Source: Pseudomonadales bacterium (GTDB lineage Bacteria > Pseudomonadota > Gammaproteobacteria > Pseudomonadales > Azotimanducaceae). Taken from it: a stretch of DNA of 32,977 bases. Under the pieces are notes generated by a model. The model saw only the letters and a program-made list of their open reading frames with translations, did not search any database and was not told the origin of the DNA. Location: NCBI GenBank assembly GCA_019090615.1, contig JAHRVQ010000070.1, forward strand, positions 1-32,977, written 5' to 3'. The position numbers were made by a program, and so were the translations under genes. Within the stretch, counting starts at the first letter, position 1. Each line of letters opens with the position of its first letter. Shown piece after piece: positions 19,144 through 25,736 of the stretch.

Positions 19144-19501
19144 CTTTAAGTACTACAACACCTGACACCCGCTACACACACATATAAAACCAAAACCGAA
19201 TATTATTCTCTGCAACCTGTTAACTAACATCAAATTCAGCCCAGGTTTCGACCTGTTATGACAAATGCCGATAAAAACAACCACGCAGACTTCAACCCTG
19301 CCTATAAGCCCTTCGGCACAAAATCAACCTAATAACCTCATAAAGTATAGCTAGAGTATAGCCAAAAGATCGGACTCATAAACATGCCAGTTTGCAATTA
19401 AGCAAATTATTCAACGGGTGCTAAAATAGCAATTTGAACTGTTAATAATCCCCTCGGATATCTGACACCTATACCAACAATTAAGATAACAGCATACCTT
19501 C
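19144..19501. other. Divergent intergenic region, no gene seen
   Basis: This 358-bp gap lies between the leftward kinase and the rightward CXXCH protein and should contain both promoters. It is AT-rich. A short direct repeat AGTATAGC occurs near 19345 and 19355. No convincing promoter boxes, hairpin or RNA gene were found. Confidence 0.45.
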
Positions 19502-19954
19502 ATGAGTATAAAGTTAGGAGTGCAAAGTCGAGCATTGAAAAAACTCAAACGATCGTCCGTCATGGGAGGATGTCACACTAATATACTACTAGCCAATCTA
19601 ACCCCAGGCCGAAAAACTATCCAGGCTATCTGCTTAACATTATGCATAACCTTTTTGATACCAGGCTTTAGTTGGCCGGCCTTAACCCAGGCATCCGGGG
19701 CATTTTCCCCATCGGGCGGGACGAGAAGTGAATCCTACAATCGAGGTAAAGCTTTGGTAACCACCACATCCAACAACGGTTGTAAGTCTTGCCACAAAGG
19801 CTATAAACGAAAACTGTTAAAGCAGCTCAATAGTTCAATTCCGGATCTGATTACCAATTGCGCAGCACATAGTCCGTGTTTTGCAAAGGACTTATCTGGC
19901 GATCAACTTGACGCGATCAGCACCTACTTCAACCAACGTTACAGACTCCGTTAG
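19502..19954 (+). CDS. Small exported c-type cytochrome-like protein
   Basis: A 150-residue protein with a basic N-terminus and one hydrophobic export segment at about 39-57 (QAICLTLCITFLIPGF). The mature part begins near GAFSPSGG and carries a single heme c motif C94-K-S-C97-H98, preceded by SYNRGKAL as in small cytochromes. The C-terminus (LSGDQLDAISTYF) resembles the closing helix of cytochrome c. No Met suits the sixth iron ligand, and a second Cys pair (CAAHSPCF) might form a disulfide. The start is uncertain: ATG 19502 lacks a clear ribosome binding site and ATG 19562 is another choice. The barrel protein follows after 10 nt, so the two are probably translated together. I do not recognise a named family. 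Confidence 0.65.
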   Translation: MSIKLGVQSRALKKLKRSSVMGGCHTNILLANLTPGRKTIQAICLTLCITFLIPGFSWPALTQASGAFSPSGGTRSESYNRGKALVTTTSNNGCKSCHKGYKRKLLKQLNSSIPDLITNCAAHSPCFAKDLSGDQLDAISTYFNQRYRLR

Positions 19955-19964
19955 GCGGCATAAA

Positions 19965-20792
19965 ATGAAAACTATTTTATTGCTCTTGTTTGCACTAATC
20001 ATTTCAATACAACAATCCTCTGCCGACCCCTGGGTCCTGGAGCAGGGTCAACAGTCATTTTCGGTTCTATATGTCACAGAAACCTTCGACGAGATCTGGA
20101 TTAAAGGTGACGAGCTGCATATAGACTTCCCCGATGTTGACCAGCAAACTTACTGGCTCCAATATTCCTACGGTTTTACTGATTCCCTGACGCTAGAGGT
20201 TGGTACCGGCAGGACTCGCAGCGAAATGGATGGCAAACAGAAAAAATTCTCTGGCAGAGCCGATTCTCAAGTGACCCTCAGCTGGCAAGTTTTTAACGAA
20301 TATCAGGGATCACCAGTAACTCTGGCAGTACACTTTGGGGCTACTTTACACGGCAGTTATGATCGATCTTCAGCCGGCAACCCGCATTCCCCAGGCAACC
20401 GTGCCAATGGCGTCGAAACCTCGGTCAGCATCGCCAAAGCCATTAATAATTATATCGCTTTCAGCACCGAAATTGGCTACCGGCACAGGTATCAGGATGT
20501 ACCTGAGGAGATTTTCTACCGCTTCGGTATCCTTAGTAGCATTACCCCGACGCTGGCAATGAGCCTACGCTATCGGCACGTCGACAGCCGCAGCCACCTT
20601 GACATCATGGGGCCAGGCTTCAGCCCAGACCGTTTTCACGAAACCGAAGAGGATATTTCTGGCTTAAGCCTGGATGCTAACTGGCAACTGGGCCAGGGTC
20701 ATAGTCTTTTCCTCGGTACAGCCAGAGTCCTGGATGGCAAAAATACCGGTGAGAGCGAAATTTACTTCTTTGGTTATAGCTTTACGTTGTAG
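19965..20792 (+). CDS. Outer-membrane beta-barrel protein of unknown function
   Basis: I start at the ATG at 19965, where a signal peptide begins (MKTILLLLFALIISIQQSSA, cleavage before DPW) and AGGCGG lies just upstream; the open frame extends further 5' but overlaps the previous gene. The 275-residue product has alternating amphipathic strands such as YWLQYSYGFTDSLTLEVGTG, SVSIAKAINNYIAFSTEIGY and LAMSLRYRHV, and ends IYFFGYSFTL with aromatic residues near the C-terminus. This is the pattern of a barrel of about 10-14 strands, similar to porin-like proteins annotated 'MetA-pathway of phenol degradation', though I am not sure of that family. It is coupled to the CXXCH protein by a 10-nt gap, so a joint role in the envelope is likely. 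Confidence 0.75.
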   Translation: MKTILLLLFALIISIQQSSADPWVLEQGQQSFSVLYVTETFDEIWIKGDELHIDFPDVDQQTYWLQYSYGFTDSLTLEVGTGRTRSEMDGKQKKFSGRADSQVTLSWQVFNEYQGSPVTLAVHFGATLHGSYDRSSAGNPHSPGNRANGVETSVSIAKAINNYIAFSTEIGYRHRYQDVPEEIFYRFGILSSITPTLAMSLRYRHVDSRSHLDIMGPGFSPDRFHETEEDISGLSLDANWQLGQGHSLFLGTARVLDGKNTGESEIYFFGYSFTL

Positions 20793-20956
20793 CCTTCTTT
20801 AACAAAACAAATATTGACCAAAAACAGCACCTTACCAATAAGGCTGGGTTCTGGGATAGGATGGGCTGGGATATTTTAGACCGCACCTGAACGGTGATGA
20901 TTTTAGATTGCTAGTTAACTGCGTTACTTCTAAAATTCCGCCGTCTTATTTTTAGT

Positions 20957-21041
20957 TATAATATGCCCTATGAAATCCGTACCACCAATGCGACCCGACC
21001 GAATCCATCAGCATCTGTCAAATAATTGCCTGCCAGAGTAG
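20957..21041 (+). promoter_or_regulatory. Candidate dusA promoter and in-frame leader ORF
   Basis: A perfect TATAAT lies at 20957-20962, though no good -35 box stands 16-18 bp upstream. An ATG at 20970 opens a 23-codon frame that ends in TAG at 21039-21041, nine nucleotides before the dusA ATG and in the same reading frame as dusA. If transcription starts 7-8 nt after TATAAT, this ATG would be at or very near the 5' end of the message. Confidence 0.35.
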
Positions 21042-21050
21042 GCGATTATT

Positions 21051-22100
21051 ATGATACTCGATAGCAACAAAACACCCATCGACAGAACCCTCTCTATCGC
21101 GCCAATGATGGGCGCCACCGACCGGCATTGTAGAAAATTAATGCGCATTATCTCCCCGCATGCATTTTTATTCACCGAGATGGTGGTCACGGGCGCGTTA
21201 ATTCATGGTGATGCAGCGCATTTTTTACGCCATGCAGATGATGACCCCTGCGCATTGCAGGTTGGCGGCAACGACCCACAACAACTGGCACAATGTGCCA
21301 TCCTGGCCGAATCTGCAGGCTACCAGGAGATCAACCTCAATGTTGGCTGCCCCAGTGACCGCGTTCAATCTGGCGGCATAGGTGCCTGCTTAATGGCCCA
21401 GCCGGAACTTGTTGCAGATTGTATCGCAGCCATGCAAGCCAGCATTACAATCCCTGTCAGCGTCAAATGTCGCATCGGCATCGATGACGAAGATTCTTAT
21501 GCCGCTTTTAGCCATTTTATCCACACGGTTTCAGCCGCTGGCTGCGAGATATTTTATGTCCATGCACGCAAGGCTATTTTAAGCGGCCTGTCGCCGAAAC
21601 AAAACCGCGAAATTCCGCCGCTCAAATACCCTTATGTATATCAGATTTCGAGCGACTTCCCGCACTGCCAGTTCTTTCTAAATGGCGGCCTGACCTCTAT
21701 CGAAACCGCAATTGATGAATTAGACCGAGTCAAAGGTGTCATGTTGGGTCGTGCACCCTACAGCAACCCGTATATGCTAGCTGGTTTCGAAAATGCGCTT
21801 TACGAACACCAGTCACCTGATCGCCTCGAAGTCGTGGCGCGCTATATCGAATATGCACGGCAATGTACAACTGACCACCCCAAACACCTGTTAAAACACC
21901 TGCTAGGGCTATTTACAGGTTGTCCTGGTGCCCGCCGTTACCGGCGTTATTTAAGCGAAACCATGTATCAGGCAGATGCTTCAGTTGATTTGGTGTATAA
22001 CGCCTTACACGCCGCAGGCCTCGATTGCAGAACAAGCGACAGGACCTTCACTTATACTGAAAACAGTACTGACCAGACGGCAAAAGGCATCCAATGCTAA
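21051..22100 (+). CDS. dusA: tRNA-dihydrouridine(20/20a) synthase DusA
   Basis: A complete 349-residue FMN enzyme that reduces uridine in the tRNA D loop with NADPH. The start LSIAPMMGATDRHCRKLMR is the DusA-type flavin-binding segment. C100 in INLNVGCPSDRVQSGGIGA is the catalytic cysteine that protonates the base. SVKCRIGIDD, IFYVHARKAILSGLSPKQNR and FFLNGGLTS follow as in E. coli DusA, and VMLGRAPYSNPY closes the barrel. The C-terminal helical domain recognises tRNA. The subfamily (DusA rather than DusB or DusC) is clear from the ARKAxLxGLSPxxNR motif. The following TerB-like gene overlaps its end by 7 nt, so the two are cotranscribed. Confidence 0.96.
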   Translation: MILDSNKTPIDRTLSIAPMMGATDRHCRKLMRIISPHAFLFTEMVVTGALIHGDAAHFLRHADDDPCALQVGGNDPQQLAQCAILAESAGYQEINLNVGCPSDRVQSGGIGACLMAQPELVADCIAAMQASITIPVSVKCRIGIDDEDSYAAFSHFIHTVSAAGCEIFYVHARKAILSGLSPKQNREIPPLKYPYVYQISSDFPHCQFFLNGGLTSIETAIDELDRVKGVMLGRAPYSNPYMLAGFENALYEHQSPDRLEVVARYIEYARQCTTDHPKHLLKHLLGLFTGCPGARRYRRYLSETMYQADASVDLVYNALHAAGLDCRTSDRTFTYTENSTDQTAKGIQC

Positions 22101-22564
22101 AAGATATTAAAAAATTTTTTGAAGAAAAACTACTACCCAGTATAACCACCGATAACGCGCCTACTGGGCAGCCAGATACCGGTGTCGACTATGCCACTGC
22201 CGCCTTGTTTATCGAATTAGCCAAAGCTGATTTTAACCAGGATGCAGCAGAGCATCAGTTAATGCTTACCATGTTACACGAAACGTTTGATCTGACCGAT
22301 CAGGAGCTAAGCGAACTCGTTAGCCTGGCCGAAGCGGGTTCCAGCGATGCAAATGACTTATTCCAGTTTACCTCTCTGGTAAATAAAGCCTATACCAACA
22401 GCCAGAAAATAAAACTACTGGAGAACTTCTGGAAGATCGCCTACGCAGATGGCCGGCTGGATAAATACGAGGAGCAATTTATTCGAAAGATTACAGGGCT
22501 CATCAACCTGCCCCCTTCTGAATTAATGAAGACTAAACACCGAATAAAAACTGCCATGGATTAA
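22094..22564 (+). CDS. TerB-family protein
   Basis: A complete 156-residue all-helical protein. The TerB core contains ALFIELAKADFNQDAAEH, with acidic residues in the helix turn, and a second matching segment FWKIAYADGRLDKYEEQFI. These paired A-x-ADG-like motifs are the TerB metal-binding signature. The first 30 residues are variable. Stand-alone TerB proteins like this are widespread in gammaproteobacteria and are not evidence of tellurite resistance by themselves; no other ter genes are near. It overlaps the dusA stop by 7 nt. It ends 22 bp from the opposing STAS gene, with no terminator between. Confidence 0.88.
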   Translation: MLKDIKKFFEEKLLPSITTDNAPTGQPDTGVDYATAALFIELAKADFNQDAAEHQLMLTMLHETFDLTDQELSELVSLAEAGSSDANDLFQFTSLVNKAYTNSQKIKLLENFWKIAYADGRLDKYEEQFIRKITGLINLPPSELMKTKHRIKTAMD

Positions 22565-22586
22565 AAACCCAAACCAGGAAAAGCAA

Positions 22587-23117
22587 TCAGGATGCGGAGC
22601 GTCTTCCGGGTCTTGTTTGCTCACTAATAGCTTCCCTTTGTTGCTCCTTTTCAAGCTCATTGACCAATTCATAAAAGCAATCATGATTCTTGTCATTAAG
22701 GCTCATCAAAATTTTATGTGCCTCTAATACCTGCTCGCGCAACTCAGCATCAGTCACCAACCTTGCCGGTAATTCCGCCAACAATTCATATTCACCAATG
22801 AGTTGATTAACGATCACAAAAACCTGTTCAAAACCCATACTGGCTAAGATGCGAGTAATATTTTCGTTGGTTGATATAAGCGTCGGTTTGGCGCCCAGGG
22901 TGTCCTGCGATTGCAGAGATATTTTTGCCAATAAACCCAGCGTCGTACTATCAATACCTGTGGTTTCGGTAAGATCAATGACAATCGACTTTAGGCCTGC
23001 AATAGTTTTGATATTATTTAGAAACCGCGTAATTGTAGGACTTAAGACAACACGCACATCACCGACAAACTTCAAAACATGAACATTATTTCGTTCTGCA
23101 AAAAAAACTTTACCCAT
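22587..23117 (-). CDS. STAS-domain anti-sigma-factor antagonist (HsbA-like)
   Basis: A 176-residue protein with an N-terminal STAS domain (1 to about 105) and a charged helical tail of about 70 residues ending in GRRSAS. The phosphorylation loop is IDLTETTGIDSTTLGLL, with S57 at the usual position and T58 beside it. Antagonists of this class bind a partner-switching anti-sigma kinase when dephosphorylated. The upstream phosphatase gene overlaps it by 8 nt, which indicates that the phosphatase acts on S57. In Pseudomonas aeruginosa the HsbR/HsbA pair has this layout and controls flagellar gene expression and biofilm; the comparison comes from memory, and the tail here is longer than in minimal STAS proteins. 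The sigma or anti-sigma partner is not in the window. Confidence 0.88.
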   Translation of the reverse strand: MGKVFFAERNNVHVLKFVGDVRVVLSPTITRFLNNIKTIAGLKSIVIDLTETTGIDSTTLGLLAKISLQSQDTLGAKPTLISTNENITRILASMGFEQVFVIVNQLIGEYELLAELPARLVTDAELREQVLEAHKILMSLNDKNHDCFYELVNELEKEQQREAISEQTRPGRRSAS

Positions 23118-24294
23118 TGAGGCTGGTGCTCCTCGTTACTGTAAATATCGCAATATCATCAGGGACTTCTCTTTGGCTATCCAGCCCAAGCCTGGTAACC
23201 AAAGTATCTATATCAGTGGTATATGATTGTACCAGTGATAGCAGGCACTGTTCTTTCTCTTCTATGGTCGTTTGAGACATAATTTCCAACACCCCGTCTG
23301 AAAATAGCACAAGATCAAACTTAGCTGACATATCGACATCCTGGAATTCATATCGCGTCTCACAGATACCCAGCGGCAGACCACCCATTTCCAGAAATTT
23401 TGTGGTCGAATCGGTTTGCATAATCGCACCCGGAAAATGAGCTGCGTTACTGTATTGCATACAGTTTAGCTTGTCATCCAAAATACCGACGAACATCGTA
23501 ATATGCTGTTCAAGATTAAGGTTCAGGACTTCTTTATTAAACCAGCCCAACACATCGGCACTGGTATTTAGCCCCAGCAAATCAAACTCGCGGCGTAACC
23601 GCCTGCTTAACCCACCTAATGCTACGCTGACTAGCGCACTAGCTACGCCATGCCCAGAAACATCGGCAAGGTAAAACAGCACCCGCTTATCAGAGAGCTG
23701 AAAATAATTCACCGAGTCACCGCTTAATATAATGCTGGCGAAAATACGATGTTTGAGAATAAAATTATCCAACTGAGCCGGGGAGTCTGGCAACATACGA
23801 TTCTGCACCCGTAATCCAGAACGCTGATCTCGCTCTAATCGGCGAAAATCTCGTGCCAGTATTTCCACCTGCACTTTTTGCTCAATGAACAGGTGCCTTT
23901 TTTCAATAGCGCCGGCAACCACCTGCACTAATAGCAGGCCATTCGAATCAGTATCAACAATATAATCTGTCGCACCCTGTTCTAATAGAGGCACAATAGC
24001 ATTTTGTAAATATTCTGCATCGCAGGACGCATCACAAAGGAGCACAATGGGAAGATGTTTATCGAGTTTCCTGATGCAACCCGGCAGATTACTCAGGGCA
24101 TTACTTTTTAATTGATTCGAGATACCAGGGGCAGGAAGTAATACTGCCTCAGGGGAGATCTGCCTTATTTTTGATAGATAATCGGCCTCAGCCGCAACAT
24201 GAACAGTGTATCCCCTGTCTTCTAATACACTTAAGGCAATATCGAGATTACTGACATCACCAAGCAACAGTAAATCACTACTTTCGACCATCAT
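23110..24294 (-). CDS. SpoIIE/PP2C-type phosphatase with a degenerate receiver (HsbR-like)
   Basis: A 394-residue protein. Residues 5-125 have a receiver-like fold (LLLLGDVSNLDIALSVLEDRG) but the phosphoacceptor site reads AVLLPAPG (50-57) and lacks Asp, so it is probably not phosphorylated. A short helical linker (about 130-165) precedes a SpoIIE-type PP2C domain (about 175-390). Its metal-binding motifs are SGDSVNYF (191-198), FYLADVSGHGVASALVSVA with D211, LVLFSDGVLEIM and DDIAIFTV. It should dephosphorylate the STAS protein whose start it overlaps by 8 nt. Unlike HsbR of Pseudomonas, it has no C-terminal kinase-like ATPase domain, so the opposing kinase must be coded elsewhere. The start is ATG ATG at 24294; the second is equally possible. 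Confidence 0.9.
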   Translation of the reverse strand: MMVESSDLLLLGDVSNLDIALSVLEDRGYTVHVAAEADYLSKIRQISPEAVLLPAPGISNQLKSNALSNLPGCIRKLDKHLPIVLLCDASCDAEYLQNAIVPLLEQGATDYIVDTDSNGLLLVQVVAGAIEKRHLFIEQKVQVEILARDFRRLERDQRSGLRVQNRMLPDSPAQLDNFILKHRIFASIILSGDSVNYFQLSDKRVLFYLADVSGHGVASALVSVALGGLSRRLRREFDLLGLNTSADVLGWFNKEVLNLNLEQHITMFVGILDDKLNCMQYSNAAHFPGAIMQTDSTTKFLEMGGLPLGICETRYEFQDVDMSAKFDLVLFSDGVLEIMSQTTIEEKEQCLLSLVQSYTTDIDTLVTRLGLDSQREVPDDIAIFTVTRSTSLNG

Positions 24295-24328
24295 GTCTCA
24301 ATACCAGATGTCCGCCATGTCTCAATAC
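24292..24328 (+). repeat. Spaced 13-bp direct repeat at the start of the phosphatase gene
   Basis: CATGTCTCAATAC occurs at 24292-24304 and again at 24316-24328, a 24-bp period. The first copy overlaps the phosphatase start codon, and the pair lies across its ribosome binding region. Confidence 0.8.
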
Positions 24329-24740
24329 AAACGCTCGCCGATCATAAGCCTGTCGACCCTAACTCTATATGCACCTGTATCAATGCCCACCTGTACAATG
24401 TACACCTGCGATCAGTCGCGCTGGGTCCCAGACAGAACTGCAACCTGGTACCTACGCGGCGATTCTATTCGCAGACCAATACATCCCCGAATTCGCCTAT
24501 TCTAAACTCAATAGAACGTCACCCTAATGCTGGTTAGCCCGCGTTTATTATGAACCTGACTCTTACCCCCCACAACAAGTAACTGTAGTATGCGTAAAGT
24601 CAAATCATCAAATCAGGTTACAATTCCTCGCTTTCCTGAGACCGTATTTTCAGCCCAGACAACCAACTAATTTCGCCAGTCACTCTACTCTCAGAATTCA
24701 TCATTTACAACTATTTGGCAGACAAACTTCAGCCCGCTCT
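24295..24740. other. Intergenic region between mlaA and the phosphatase gene
   Basis: A 446-bp gap downstream of mlaA and upstream of the phosphatase gene, both read leftward. It contains the 13-bp direct repeat and a cluster of CACCTGTA-like repeats with two TGTACA palindromes around 24390-24410. A frame on the plus strand across this stretch is compositionally odd and looks like no protein. I see no terminator for mlaA. Confidence 0.45.
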
Positions 24741-25427
24741 TCAGAATTCATCGAAATCGTCTTCCACCTCACCATCAGCCACCAGATAAGCCCTTCGCTG
24801 TAGATACGCATCGCGTAAAAATATATACCTGTCGCCGAATATTATTTTTTCAGCCGCCAATAAAGCCGCTCGGTCGCTAACTGCCCTGGTGCCAATCAGG
24901 CTATTCCTATGATCCACTGGGTGTAGCTGCAGCAACCCATCAAGTGCAGTATCAAGCGGCATTACCACCGCATCAAGCAAGGTACTCGGGCCCAGCAAGG
25001 GTAGTACCAAATAAGGCCCTTGTGGCACACCCCATACTGATAAGGTTTGGCCAAATGATTCATTGTTACGGCCAAGACCGAGACTACTGGCCGGATCAAA
25101 TAAACCACCAATCCCAACAGTCGAATTAAGTAACAAACGCAAAAAATCGGTTAGTGCTGCAGCAGGCTTACCCTGCAACAGGTTATTCAGACCATTATTC
25201 ACTTCGCCTAAATTGGCAAAAAAATTGCTCACGCCATTTTGTACCGGTCGCGGGGTCACCTTATGGTAGCCCGTCGCTAAAGGCTTCAACACCACCTTAT
25301 CGGCCACATCATTCACAGCAAAGGTAAATTTATTGAGGCCCTGCCAAGCGTCAGGATTACGGTTCTCTGCCTGTGCAGGGACAAACAATGATAAAATTAA
25401 CCCTGCTAAAAATAGTTTATGCTTCAT
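24741..25427 (-). CDS. mlaA: MlaA/VacJ family phospholipid-transport protein
   Basis: A complete 228-residue MlaA, the outer-membrane part of the Mla system that moves misplaced phospholipids back towards the inner membrane. The motifs DAWQGLNKFTFAVNDVADK, VLKPLATGYHKVTP, FFANLGEVNNGLNNLLQGK and GPYLVLPLLGPSTLLD are all in family order, and IFLRDAYLQRRAYLVADGE is the conserved C-terminal region. The signal peptide ends LFVPAQA before ENRNP and has no lipobox cysteine, so this copy is processed by signal peptidase I and is not a lipoprotein, as I recall for some Pseudomonas relatives. AAGGACTTAGGA precedes the ATG. The mlaBCDEF genes are not in the window, which is usual. Confidence 0.94.
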   Translation of the reverse strand: MKHKLFLAGLILSLFVPAQAENRNPDAWQGLNKFTFAVNDVADKVVLKPLATGYHKVTPRPVQNGVSNFFANLGEVNNGLNNLLQGKPAAALTDFLRLLLNSTVGIGGLFDPASSLGLGRNNESFGQTLSVWGVPQGPYLVLPLLGPSTLLDAVVMPLDTALDGLLQLHPVDHRNSLIGTRAVSDRAALLAAEKIIFGDRYIFLRDAYLQRRAYLVADGEVEDDFDEF

Positions 25428-25509
25428 TCCTAAGTCCTTTTCCTTGAAATATTTCCGGCCTCCTGACCTGCAGCAGCCGCACTCAAAACTTTATGGTTAC
25501 TCTGTATCT

Positions 25510-25557
25510 ACCCAACAAAGAGCTACCCAACAAAGAGCTACCCAACAAAAGCTACCC
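25510..25557 (+). repeat. 15-bp tandem repeat, three copies
   Basis: ACCCAACAAAGAGCT occurs at 25510-25524 and 25525-25539. A third copy lacking one base lies at 25540-25553, and ACCC then begins a fourth. The units are almost identical, so the expansion is recent. Confidence 0.95.
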
Positions 25558-25652
25558 ACCCGCCATTTATACACCTTACCTAACAATCGGGTTTACCACT
25601 AAATTTATACGTCGAAGATAAATACTGCATCATAGTAGCGCATATCGTTACC

Positions 25653-25694
25653 GTGTTAGTCGAGCAGTGTTAGTCGAGTAGTGTTAGTCGAACA
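25653..25694 (+). repeat. 14-bp tandem repeat, three copies
   Basis: GTGTTAGTCGAGCA at 25653-25666 is followed by GTGTTAGTCGAGTA and GTGTTAGTCGAACA, ending at 25694. The unit shares no sequence with the array 100 bp away. Confidence 0.95.
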
Positions 25695-25736
25695 TAGTTT
25701 ATGACCATTGGCCCGGGTCCACATTTTCGTATCTGG

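Larger units (their letters stand above)
25428..25736. other. Intergenic region between hrpA and mlaA with two repeat arrays
   Basis: A 309-bp gap downstream of hrpA and upstream of mlaA. It holds two unrelated tandem arrays (25510-25557 and 25653-25694) and nothing else I can recognise. Confidence 0.5.

Noticed and set aside
19881-19964. Longer start of the barrel protein overlapping the CXXCH gene
   Set aside because: The signal peptide starts at the ATG at 19965, which has AGGCGG just upstream. The extra 28 residues would block export.
22094-22564. Tellurite resistance function
   Set aside because: TerB-like domains are common outside resistance operons, and no terA, terC, terD or terZ gene is present.
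24206-24505. Plus-strand frame of 99 codons across the phosphatase start and the following gap
   Set aside because: It begins antisense to a clear gene and continues through short repeats. The composition is not protein-like and no homologue is recalled.
25333-25602. Plus-strand frame of 89 codons overlapping the mlaA start
   Set aside because: Half is antisense to mlaA and half is the translated 15-bp repeat (repeating TQQRA).
25510-25694. CRISPR array
   Set aside because: Units are directly adjacent and too short (14-15 bp), with no spacers and no cas genes in the window.
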